Source: Hirundichthys speculiger (lineage: Eukaryota > Chordata > Actinopteri > Beloniformes > Exocoetidae). Taken from it: a DNA stretch of 64,000 bases. The stretch spans positions 1,116,001-1,180,000 of the forward strand of contig JAGFBZ010000571.1 of the NCBI GenBank assembly GCA_018398805.1, written 5' to 3'. Shown one piece after another: positions 33,801-46,440 of the stretch; within the stretch, counting starts at the first letter, position 1; each line of letters opens with the position of its first letter. The notes under the pieces are model-generated. The model was given only the letters and a program-made list of their open reading frames with translations, searched no databases and had not been told where the DNA came from. The translations under genes and the position numbers were made by a program.

Positions 33801-34490
33801 AAGCTGCACAACGAGGACCTACAAGTCCTGGAGGTATAGATTGCTCTGTGTCATTATAGGTTTCAGTCATTATTTGTGTTTTAACTTTCTTTTGAGTTTC
33901 AGCACAATTAACTGATCTGTTGGGACAGGGGTTATCAACTACAGCTTCCGGGTGTCCCATGGCAGGAGATGCTACTAGTTTAAAGTGAATGGGGGAAGCA
34001 GCCTGCTGAGCAAAAAACTTATCCTGCCTCTCCTTGAGCTCTACATTTTTCCTGCGAACCAACATGGGGTTAGCTTCATTTGAGCAATGAGCAGCAATGT
34101 TGATTGTCTTTCCCCACACTTAAAACAGAACCACGGCCTTGGCATTCCAGGCACCTTAAAGGGTTTCCTCATGTTATTACTACTGATTGTTAAGCAATCT
34201 GTCTTTTGAGTGCCCTCACTCACTCTCTGATTTTGTGTTAGTTTTTCAACATGTTTTGTCAGTTCAGCTACCTTGTTCTCAAGGTTAGAGGTTTCATCTC
34301 GCTTTGGTTTTTGCCACTCGGGCAGGGTTGCTATCATGAGTGAGGCTCAGTGACTTTTTGCTTAGCCTCTCCAGCTGTTTGGTTAGCTCATTAACTTTCT
34401 TTTCAAGCTTTGATGCCTCATTTTGTTTTGTCTTAGGCAATGGAACAGGTTCACAATCATAAGAGGGCATATCAAAAACATGGGCATATG
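33801..34490 (-). pseudogene. Gypsy gag C-terminus: coiled coils and zinc knuckle
   Basis: Two related segments, ASKLEKKVNELTKQLERL (about 34370-34420) and SNLENKVAELTKHVEKL (about 34240-34300), have heptad-like leucine spacing and appear to be a tandem duplication. They are followed by PRPWFCFKCGE (34110-34140), the start of a CCHC nucleocapsid knuckle. The remaining His and Cys (IAAHCSNEANP) are in another frame, so the knuckle is frameshifted. A basic stretch, VRRKNVELKERQDKF, follows. The upstream end is the MITE insertion point. Confidence 0.75.
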
Positions 34491-34498
34491 TTCTAGCT

Positions 34499-34696
34499 CA
34501 CAGGTGTCAAACTGATCCATCAAAGGGCCGTGTGGCTGCAGTTTTTGTTCCAACCATGCAGTAGCACAGCTGACTGGTTTTCATTCAATCAACTGAACTG
34601 AAGTTCAGACCAGTTCAGTTGATTGAATGACAACTAGTTGATTGGACTAAAACAACAGCCACACAGGCCCTTTCATGGATCAGTTTGACACCCCTG
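34499..34696. mobile_element. hAT MITE with TSD TTCTAGCT, inside gag
   Basis: Starts CACAGGTGTCAAACTGATCC and ends GGATCAGTTTGACACCCCTG, with the exact 8-bp duplication TTCTAGCT (34491-34498 and 34697-34704). Same family as 17298-17520. It interrupts the gypsy gag frame after the capsid segment, so it inserted later than the gypsy copy. Confidence 0.92.
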
Positions 34697-34704
34697 TTCT
34701 AGCT

Positions 34705-35318
34705 TTTGAAGCACCTAAATGCTTTTTCATCCTATCTAGCTTTGCCGAACGACAGTCTTCCTCAGTTCTCAGCATGAGGAGAAACTCTGGGAATGTTGGT
34801 GGATTGCCCCTTTTGCACTCCAATTGTAAGCCTATGGTTATGCTCTGATCCCAACAGCCCCTACAGAACTGTCTGAGCAAGTGATCATTGGAATTTTCAG
34901 CTGAGACTCCCCCTCTAGAAATTGTCCTTGTGAGGAGGCTATGGAGCCTGGTCAAGTATGCTGATGGCTTCTCTCCATTATTTTGGTTAGAGCTGAGAAA
35001 TGCAGCAAATAACCCCTCTCCATCCTCCACAACACCAAAAGCAGAATCAAGTTGAGTGACATAGACGTTCGGTGGTGAAGAGATGCCAAGAGGCTTCACA
35101 ACGTCAGCTGCTGGACCTAGCAAGCTCTCACGAATCCTTCTCACCTTGTGAGCATCATTCAAGGCAGGATCATTAAGTAGAAGGTCAACCTGGGTGCACC
35201 ATGTTTCATAGTCCACCTCGCCATTTGGCCTTGGCATTCGTCCAGAGAAGGCGCGCATCCTTAGTTGTGGGGATGATGAAGTGGTGGACTCACTTTGGGC
35301 GACATGCTCCACGATCAT
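34705..35318 (-). pseudogene. Gypsy gag capsid, PNMA-like
   Basis: A frame opens at 35318 (MIVEHVAQSEST) and runs through capsid sequence to the MITE. Segments such as LRMRAFSGRMPRP, GEVDYETWCTQVDLLL, ESLLGPAADVV and FGVVEDGEGLFAAFL follow the pattern of paraneoplastic Ma antigen (PNMA) proteins, where the same FSG-xxP...W and FG-xVEDG blocks occur. Capsid assembles the retroelement particle. The last ~9 residues of the open frame come from the MITE. It is separated from the RRM-like frame upstream by a stop or frame change near 35320-35380. Confidence 0.82.
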
Positions 35319-35378
35319 TTTCTGAATATGGAGGGGTTATAGACACCCTCACTGACGTGCACTGGGCTCATAGGTAAA

Positions 35379-35888
35379 CTATGCACTATGAACATGTGTG
35401 GGCTCTGCAGGCTCATTTTGATCTTTATTAGGTGTATTACCATGGGGGTGTGTAGTACTGTTTTGTATGTTGTATGATGTGCCCTGATTGCCCTGCAATT
35501 TCCTCTGGAGCACACTCAAGAACCTTGTCCTGCCACTACCTGCAACAGACTCAAGTTCACCCAGGTATCTACAAGCTATCTCCCTCCCGATCTCTTCCTG
35601 ACAAATATCTCTAACGGTCCTCGCAAACCACAACACAGAAGGGTTTTTTGGACTTGGTATGGTACCCAAAGTAACGGGGTCGATCCTAGAGACAGACCTG
35701 TCCGAGGCATACTGGATCAGGGCTCTACCCTCTGGTTGTCCTGATTCATCAGAAATCCTTACTATTTTAGAAATGTCTCCATTAACTTTGAACACTGTGT
35801 TGATTTCTTCATCTGTGTCATCTGACCCTATACCTGTTACATACAGGGAGTTCTGACCATTAACCTCAAAACAGTTGCAAATATCCAT
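35379..35888 (-). pseudogene. RRM-like N-terminal region of PNMA-type gag
   Basis: A 169-codon frame starts MDICNCFEVNGQNSLYVTGI. Residues ~14-75 have an RRM-like layout: NSLYVTGIG (RNP2-like strand), DDTDEEINTVF (helix), ISKIVRI, then GRALIQYAS (RNP1-like strand). PNMA proteins carry an RRM-like domain N-terminal to capsid, and the capsid-like frame follows downstream here, so I read this as the same protein in two broken parts. The C-terminal ~50 residues are polar and His/Asn-rich. The stop after HVHSA separates it from capsid; whether that stop is ancestral (two ORFs) or decay is not decidable from one copy. Confidence 0.72.
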
Positions 35889-35992
35889 ATCTGACTTAGA
35901 GGAATGAAAGTCTGAATCTCAACGTGTGTATTGTGGGGTGGAAGACCAGGAAGCTACTATTAACCAATCTCCTGGCTGGCTTGCCACTTTTA
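35889..35992 (-). promoter_or_regulatory. Gypsy leader with candidate primer binding site
   Basis: Between the LTR and the first frame, the minus strand reads AAAGTGGCAAGCCAGCCAGG (35970s-35990s). TGG starting two to five bases after the LTR end is typical of a primer binding site for tRNA-primed minus-strand synthesis. The matching tRNA was not identified. Confidence 0.4.
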
Positions 35993-36130
35993 TGTAACTT
36001 GGATCTGTGTCCCTCTATGTTCATAAAAGATAAATACTGCTGACCCCAAGTACTACATCAACAACAATAATGTCTAAATCTAGGGGTTGTATAAAATCTT
36101 AGACTGAACTATCAATCCAGGGTTGTCACA
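35993..36130 (-). repeat. Candidate gypsy 5' LTR (short)
   Basis: On the minus strand it starts TGTGACAACCCTGG (36130 downward), a usual start for fish gypsy LTRs, and ends near TTACA at 35993, next to the candidate primer site. At about 138 bp it is short and may be internally deleted. With no 3' LTR in the window the boundaries cannot be confirmed. Confidence 0.4.
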
Positions 36131-37370
36131 GGTTTACTCAGATTCACGATCACTGTTTTACTAGGTTTGAGAAGGAAATTGGCAGTAGCAAGCTCTGTAA
36201 GAATAACAGAACCTCCAACCCACACAACACACGAGACCACAGATTTATGAAACAGAAAATTACTTTGTTAATACCATGATCAGTTCCATTTGCCTCTTTT
36301 TTTTAAGTAAGAATACTTTTAAGTGAAATAAATAACCAAAATACACCACAAAATAATTAAAAACCTGAAATTGATGTAAAGCACAAAAAAATAAAATATT
36401 TCAATCCCAAAAGAGATTAAAAAAAAAAAAAAAAAGAAAATAAGGAATGTGGTACCACTTCAATATTCACTGGTGGTCAACCTCCAGTTTCTTAAGTCGA
36501 ATTCAGTTATTTGTATACCTTGGGCCAGCGAGCGAAAAAAACCAACCTGAGTCTCAGGTGGAGAAAAGTAGCAAAGCAATTGATATGGTGCCTCTTGAAT
36601 GGCTTCCTCTTGTTTTTTTTTTATTCCTACCGCCCTCCTGGTATGGCAAACATCCATGTGTTGATGTCGCGATGGACAGAAGGCATCCACAGCAGCACTG
36701 ACGTTCTGGAACATGATGGAGCAGTTGCTCAAGTGGCACAGATAAAATTGTCCCTCAAAAAAAAAAAAAAAACAGCTAGAATAGTTTGAAAAGTTCAGAG
36801 GAAACACTCCAACTCCTTCGAGGTAATTACTCATCTGTGGTTCATTGCTAACAGCAGCCCTCATCTAACAGTTGTTCATGGATATTCTCTTCCTTGGTAA
36901 TTGTTGAAAACATGCTTCACAGCAGCGTGGAGTTTTTCTTCTGCCTCTTCTTTCTCCCTCCGTTTTCTTTTCTCCTCCCCCCACCTTCACACTCACAGAG
37001 AACTGCAGATGATACGTTCAGGGTGAAGCCGTAAACTAAATTACCAGACGAGAACTAAGACGCATTCAAAGAACCTGGTATTTTGAGTGCTATAAATCTA
37101 ATCAGGGTTACACAAACACAGATACAGAAACTCCCCAGTTTCCAATTTCCTTAGCAGGCCTGGCTTGCTAGCTAGCTAGCTTGATAGGTAATGGATGGCC
37201 TACATATAAATCAAAATCATCTGACAAGCTGTCAAATAGTAGGAAGTGTCGAAAGAGAGGCATAGGTTGTGTCTGAAATCACATCTACTTACTATATAGA
37301 GCTCTATTTACAAATATGTACCGAGACAACTGTATGTAGGGAAATTTGTCATACTCTATATCCCCAATCC
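36131..37370. other. Unassigned stretch
   Basis: AT-rich sequence with poly(A) runs near 36418-36435 and 36757-36771. The interval between them could be a retroposed sequence, but no family is recognised. A GCTA repeat lies near 37165-37180. The frames here contain homopolymer artefacts and are not treated as genes. Confidence 0.3.
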
Positions 37371-37425
37371 GGTTCCTCAATCCTGCATGTTTTAGATGTT
37401 TCCCTGCTCCAACACACTGGTTCAG
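37371..37425. repeat. Fragment of the 2751-2979 MITE family
   Basis: TCCTGCATGTTTTAGATGTT then TCCCTGCTCCAACACACTGG matches the left arm of the MITE at 2751-2979. Termini are absent. Confidence 0.65.
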
Positions 37426-38435
37426 TTTGTTAGCCTCCAGCAATCATTGACATTTCAACTGTGCATAAAATATATATATATAAAAAAGAAAAGAAATGCC
37501 TCTCATGTCTAAAACCACATTCTGCTTATGAGTTCACTTCACTGTTCCCTTCTTGTACTGGGCAATTTAATTGAAACCAACATTCAGAACCATTATTCGA
37601 TGTAATCGTTTTCATGTCAATTATTTAACTTCTTTCTCTTTGAAATATTCATTTAAATGACCATATGTAGTTACTCTTTTATAAGAAAATATCCCAACTT
37701 TAACGATTGATTATATGTGCATCAAAAGCATTGTCAGTGATCTGAGGACGAAACTAAAATTATACTAAAATAAGTGCCCAATAGTTGTAATAGAAGTAAG
37801 CTAATTTATTTTGACATTGATTTGAGGTCATATCTCCTGGCCCTAATCCCATTATAGAGCTCCTCTACGTAGTGACCATGAAGTATCGCATTATATAATT
37901 AGTAGAGGGTGATTTAGGACACAACCATGGTCCAACCAAGGAGATCTTCATGAATACGTTGGGGGTGTTGTGTTTACAGCTTTACAGCAACTGAGCTGAT
38001 TATATTAAATGCAGCATTGGCAGTTAACACAGCTGAATTCACTCAGTAGACACACACGGATGAAAGACTTATAGCCAACAGCTAAACATCTGGGATGCAA
38101 ACGTTCCTTCACAGCAGCATGTATAATACTACAAAATATGCTGTGAAGAGCTAATGTTAGCTCTCCTCCTCCACTCTGTCTGAAGTCTTTTGTGTGCCTA
38201 TACCATTTGAAATCTTTGCTGAGAGGCGCTGGAGTCTGCAGCGTGGTCCTGCAGGTGCATGTCTGTAAAAAAACACATCACTGCATTCCCCATCCTAAGT
38301 GCAGTTGTCCTTGTTTCAGTAATACAAGCTCATCTGTTTTACTACCAGTGATCCCACATTCCCCATGACCACTGACAGGGAAATATTTACTTGAAGTTGT
38401 TCCTCATTGACCTTCGTGTTTCTCCTGTTTACCTC
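37426..38435. other. Unassigned stretch
   Basis: Nothing recognised. Non-repetitive, no credible exon. Confidence 0.3.
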
Positions 38436-38437
38436 TA

Positions 38438-39059
38438 CAGTGATCCCTTGCCAATTCGCGCTTTAAGTTCCGCTGTTTTAGTTATTTGCGGATTTATCAG
38501 AAACATATAATATGTAATAAAAAATCAAGAAAAAATCACGCAAACATCACTGGATGTTGTGCGCGTTCTCGCAAAGAAATGTTTTAAGCCAGCCTGGCCC
38601 CTTTAAGAAGGTAGCCTTATGGGTAACGGTGTGGCCTTATGGGTAATGGTGTGTGTGTGTTGTGGGATGGCAGAACGAAAACGGGGATAGATGAAAAGTG
38701 GAGTGAGCATAAACAGCAGCCCAGCGTGTATAGATGTGCATTCTCTGTTAACCGAGAGAAGGCGAACAATACAACCTTTCTTTTGTTGTTGTTAGCATGT
38801 TACCTGCTAATTACGAGCCAAAAATAGCTCAATACCAGCAGTTTCTTTACTATGGTTCGGAGACCAGAGGCTGTGAAGGTAACAGAAAGACCACAATACC
38901 TTTGTCTTGTTTCGCTGCAGTGCCTCGCTACTTTTTTGCGGTTTTTAAACATATTTTAAACACATTATTTAGGCTCGGGGGGCTACGGCTCCTGTTTGCA
39001 GATTTGGATTTTCACGGGGGGGGGGGTTCCCATTATTCGTGAAAAATAAGGGATCACTG
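38438..39059. mobile_element. Mariner-like element, TA-flanked
   Basis: Begins CAGTGATCCCTTGCCAATTCGCG and ends, inverted, CAGTGATCCCTTATTTTTCACG. TA lies on both sides (38436-38437 and 39060-39061). Contains a short tandem duplication (CCTTATGGGTAA, near 38610 and 38632) and a G9-10 run near 39016. No transposase. The TA duplication and CAGTGATCCC ends fit Tc1/mariner. Confidence 0.82.
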
Positions 39060-39061
39060 TA

Positions 39062-41930
<2,869 letters not shown>

Positions 41931-42266
41931 GCCAGGATCTATGTGCTCTCTCCCCTCTTTTTCTGTCTTTACCCAGCTGGCCTTTGGAAGGAAGGCCCCC
42001 CCCATATGAGCCAGATCCTGCTTGAGGTTTCTTCCTCTTAAAGTGGATTACTTTTTGCCACTGTTTGGCTTAAAGGTTTTTTTTCTCCTGCTATCAGAGT
42101 TTTTTTGTTTTTTGTTTTTACTTGCCATTTACTTGATTAGGATTTAATGTTATAATTTTAGTGAATAATATTGCTCGGGGGTCATGCTCTGGGTCTCTGC
42201 AAAGCACCTAGAGACAACTTGCATTGTTAATAGACACTATACAAATAAAATTGAATTGAACTGAAT
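41931..42266 (+). mobile_element. CR1/L2-type (Rex-like) LINE 3' UTR
   Basis: The order GGTTTCTTCCTCTTAAAGTG, TTTTTGCCACTGTTTGGCTT, GGGTCTCTGCAAAGCACCTA, GAGACAACTTGCATTG, then ACTATACAAATAAAATTGAA with a terminal (TTGAA)-type repeat is the standard 3' UTR of an abundant fish LINE family. No coding part remains. Heavily 5'-truncated, as is usual. Confidence 0.8.
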
Positions 42267-42513
42267 CCAAATTCTTTTCCTCATTGACACAAATAATTTG
42301 CCTGCTTATTCTGATTTTGACTTTGATTTCCAAGGGAGACTTCTGGACATCATTGCATAGGCATATGACCAATTGGAGAAACAAAGGACGCAACATAGGT
42401 AGAGCAACAGCCAGACCTTCATCACCAAAAGACATCCGAGATGTTGTGCAGTAGAGTAGGAACACCAGTGAATGACTGTTGTTGGCTTTCCAGTAAGAAA
42501 ACGTGTTGATCCA

Positions 42514-43348
42514 TATGGAGCCCTGTTTGGGTCATAATTCAATGAATAAATTAGTATATTTTTATGAAATACAGGCATTTATTATTATGAAATATTTCCC
42601 ATTATTATGAAATGCATGTTTATTATTATTAAATATTTCCCATTATTATGATAATGATTTCGTTTTTCATAAGAATGAGCTTTTACATAATAATGGCTTT
42701 GTTTTTCATAAGAATGATTAGTGTGTCAATCACAGCAGAGAAGGCGGAGCCATTTATGTGATTGGCTGCTCTTTCATTCAGGCATAAGCAACAGAACAGT
42801 GAATATCGCTTGTGGGCGAGAGGTGTAATGTATATACTCCATTTTCGATATTGTCTGCTAACCTGGTCAAGGTTTACCGTAGCTCGGTCCAAGCTGCCAT
42901 AGCTACAATCGGACTAGGAGTGCACCTTGATGACGCCATGGCCCTCTGCTAACAGGGACCTCACAGCCAAAACTAGTCGATGTCAGAGCGTAGAATGGAG
43001 AAGGATCAGCCAATGAGCGTGCAGGTCAATCACTGGTCCCGCCCAGTGGCAAAATGTCATTATTATGTAAAAGCTAATTCTTATGAAAAACAAAGCCATT
43101 ATGTAAAAGCTCATTCTTATGAAAAAGGAAGCAATTATGTAAAAACTAATTCTTGGATTTAAAAAAAAGCCATTCTGAAATAAACTATTATGCAGTAAAC
43201 TAAGATTTTTTTTCATAATAACGGGAAATATTTCCTAATAATACACATATATTTCATAATAATGGGAAATATTTCATAATAATAAACATGTATTTCATAA
43301 TAATAGACTGATTTATTCATTGAATTATGACCCAAACGAGGGTCCATA
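42514..43348. mobile_element. DNA transposon with 6-bp TSD and repeat-bearing inverted arms
   Basis: Left end TATGGAGCCCTGTTTGGGTC and right end GACCCAAACGAGGGTCCATA are inverted repeats, with the exact 6-bp duplication GATCCA at 42508-42513 and 43349-43354. Both arms carry tandem TTTCATAATAATGGGAAATA-type units in inverted orientation (about 42555-42690 and 43200-43310). The centre has no recognisable transposase. A 6-bp duplication with TA-starting ends suggests the IS3EU superfamily, but I am unsure. A truncated relative is at 23151-23717. Confidence 0.8.
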
Positions 43349-43354
43349 GATCCA

Positions 43355-46300
43355 AGATGTTACTAATTCTGCAGCCATCTTTTGGACACTCCCGCATGAG
43401 TCATCGCATAAAGCCTACCGTCGCCGCTTTCAGGTTCTGGTACATTCTGTACCGGTGGGAATGGTTGTGAATAGGAGGGCTAACCTGACCCATTTCATAA
43501 GATAAAACTTTTGCAGAAGGAATGAGTATGGCTGACCAGGCTATCAATGTACATCTAAGATGGAAAAATATGCTGGAATGCTGGACATCAAAATTTCTAT
43601 TTGCATGGAAAAAGAAAAAGAAAGATAATTAATATCTAATTATTAGAAAAATACGGAGGGTTTAACATGATGACTATGAAGATAAAACTTCTTCTGAACA
43701 TCATTGAAATGCTCAAACACACACTGCAGAACACATGAATAAATCATGTACACACAACTGTCACCCCCAAATTAATTCAAAGAAATTAAATCATCCTGAT
43801 GATTCAGTGATTGTTATTTAATCCCTTTGTCGCTTTGCTTTGCTGAAAATGTCATCTAGTTTGTACTGCAAAGAGTCATTATGCTCAGTCACTGCTGAGG
43901 TAATTGCAGGACATACAGGCACACAAACACAGATGACCTACAGTGTGCTCTTCATGGCATTTAGAGAGGTGTTGCTTTTAATCTTCCCAATTAATGATAT
44001 TTATGTTGTCAGGGATGCATTACCATTCAAAGGGCCAAAAGAAAAAACAAAAAAAAAGGAGGATCTTTTTACCTTTATTCAATTCAGTTCTGTGGTCCAT
44101 CGATGGTTGTTTATTTTGAACCCACCGAGAAAGCACAGTAAGTATGTTTTTAATAATATTTTTACAATTCGGAACTATAATAAAATGCTTTTTTGCTGTA
44201 TTTTTAGCTAATAAATGTAATCACAGTGCCCTCGTAGATAAAAATGTAAACAAAGAGTTAAAAAAGAAAGCCAGTCCGGGAGACTTTACCAAACAAAGAC
44301 AGAGATTATAGAAATGCATCAGTAAAAATTGCTTTCAGCATCTAGACAATCAATAATGCACTCATGCATTACATTGCAGGAGTCGATGAAACGAATAGAG
44401 CAGCTCTTCTCACTATTTCTGCCACTTTAGTTGTTGGAAATTTTGCAGAGGTAGACTTTATAAATAGAACTTCGACATTAAGAAAGAATGCTTGTTTTTG
44501 CCTTATTACTGCCAATAACCAGGACAGGTTCAAGTGAGAAACCCTTCAATTCTTTCTAAAAGCAGCTGACCAGTGTCAATAAAAATCATCTAGTTCAGTG
44601 TTTATTATATATAGCCTATTCCTGAAACCCAAGTCACTGTTTTGGGGAGCAAAAGATGAATTGAAGTGCTTATGGGCATTTCCTGTCTTGAATTCCTGAT
44701 TCTTTAATATAAATGTGAAACTAAAAGCACTTGCATCTTTTTGGAGAGATGCAACATAACACTTGGGAAAGTAAAGTTGAGAAAACACACTCCATCCCCG
44801 GTGGCAGCTCAATTCTCTCTCGCTACAGTCACCAGTGGCTCCACAAGCACTGAAACATCTGCATAGCCCAAAGACTCCTCAAAAGAACTACACATTTTCT
44901 CGCGGCAACACCAGGAAGCATAATCAGGAGCTGATGTTCATAGCCACTATCCAGTGGAATATGGGCCCTTGCCTTTGAGCTCATGTGAAGCCACACAGCA
45001 GTGGGCCTCGGGATCCTCCAGGGTCCAAATGTGGACGCAGGGGAATGGTTTTTCCAGCTATGACCTGTGTGAGATTTCTAGCCCGGATGGAGTGATATGT
45101 CTTATTACATTAAAGGATTTTTTTTTCCCTCTTTGCAATCAAAGAAAGGTATCCTCACAGTTATCTTTTTTTTCCCCCTTCAAATTTAACAATTTCTCAA
45201 AATAGCTCCACCGGATACCAAAAAAATTTAAATTGACTCCTTAAATGAATGTTGCCCTTAAATGAATTCATCTCATGTGAGGACATGAGTTGAAGTGGTG
45301 AGATCAATATCACTTTTCCGTTGTTTTTTTTTTTTCTTCCCCCAATTTATGTACTTATTAAAAGAGTAACTGCAAAAATCAACACATAACATTCTCACCA
45401 CTGAACGCATTTCAGAACGAATACTCCATTATCCTTGTAGCACACAATACTGCTGCCTGAAAATGAGTCATTACATTGTAATTTCATGCTGCCTAAATGT
45501 CACACCCCTCTTCTGCCGAGCTCGGCTTTGGAGCGACTTGAATCGTGATAGCCTTCAAATGACAGCTTTATCCACCAGGGTAAAAGTAACACAAAAATAC
45601 CAGACAGAGAAGCATTAAATTTAAATCACTTTTCCATCTTCCGGGTGGGTTTTGTTGTGATCCTTTTCTTCATACGTCGCATCTGTCCCATGTAGTGGTT
45701 TAACTAAGTGATTATTTATGAAATGCAGACACACATTCTCTCCTGCAGCTGTGCAGGACACCCTGTCATGAAATTATCAGGAGCATGAGACAGTGAACTA
45801 AAAAATGCTTGCTGCCAGGGACTATCATAGTCACTGGCTGCAAATGCACCGGGTTCTGTCATGCAGATAATCATCCTTCTGCCGCGGGGAATCACGAGTG
45901 AACATGGTGGCGGGTGTCAGGGGGCTAACGGGCGATTGGACACCCTGCTACGTCCACCCCCACCCCCCTCACCAAAAACCTGTCAGAGACCCAGTACAAT
46001 CCCAGTCCTCCGGCGTGACAAGAGTGACCCAGAGTCTGTGATCACTACTCCCTTGCAACAGTAGCACTCGCAGGCCTAATCTTAAAGCAGCATCACAGCA
46101 GCAGAGTCTGGTGCCACTGGAGGCCACACACAGAGGACAGGTCATTACTGAGCCACCCTTCAAAGAGAGCTGCTCACACTGTTGCTGCCCTTCTCCATAC
46201 CTAAATCACACTTTGCACTGGCCACTTCTCGTGCCTGCTGAACATTTTTACCAACACTTTGCACTTCTAAGGAAGGAGCCAAAAGCCTATGTAGGATCAG

Positions 46301-46440
46301 ACCTCCGCTCTGCAAGAACCCGACCATCCTTCTTTTACTAAATGTGTGGTTGCAGCATCAGACACATTAACTATAATATTTAAGAGCAATCCACTATAGA
46401 GTAGGCTGTAGACAATACACTCTTCTGAAGAGGAGAAGAG
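43355..46440. other. Non-repetitive region, candidate regulatory DNA
   Basis: Few transposon signatures apart from homopolymers. Blocks near 44290-44560, 45400-45600 and 45700-45900 have mixed composition and ATTA/TAAT-type cores, as conserved noncoding elements often do. No exon with matching splice sites and homology was found. Confidence 0.25.

Larger units (their letters stand above)
30205..36130 (-). mobile_element. Ty3/gypsy retrotransposon with PNMA-like gag, degenerate
   Basis: Minus-strand element with order LTR, leader, RRM-like/gag, protease, RT, RNase H, integrase, the standard Ty3/gypsy order. The 3' part of integrase and the 3' LTR are missing: homology stops at about 30205, next to the Harbinger relic. 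Each coding part is present but split by frameshifts and stops. Two later insertions interrupt it: a hAT MITE in gag (34499-34696) and a LINE tail in RT (32002-32272). Gag resembles the group from which vertebrate PNMA genes derive. The element is not functional. Confidence 0.88.

Noticed and set aside
30205..36130. Gmr1-like gypsy with integrase before RT
   Set aside because: On the coding strand integrase lies downstream of RNase H, so the order is the standard Ty3/gypsy one.
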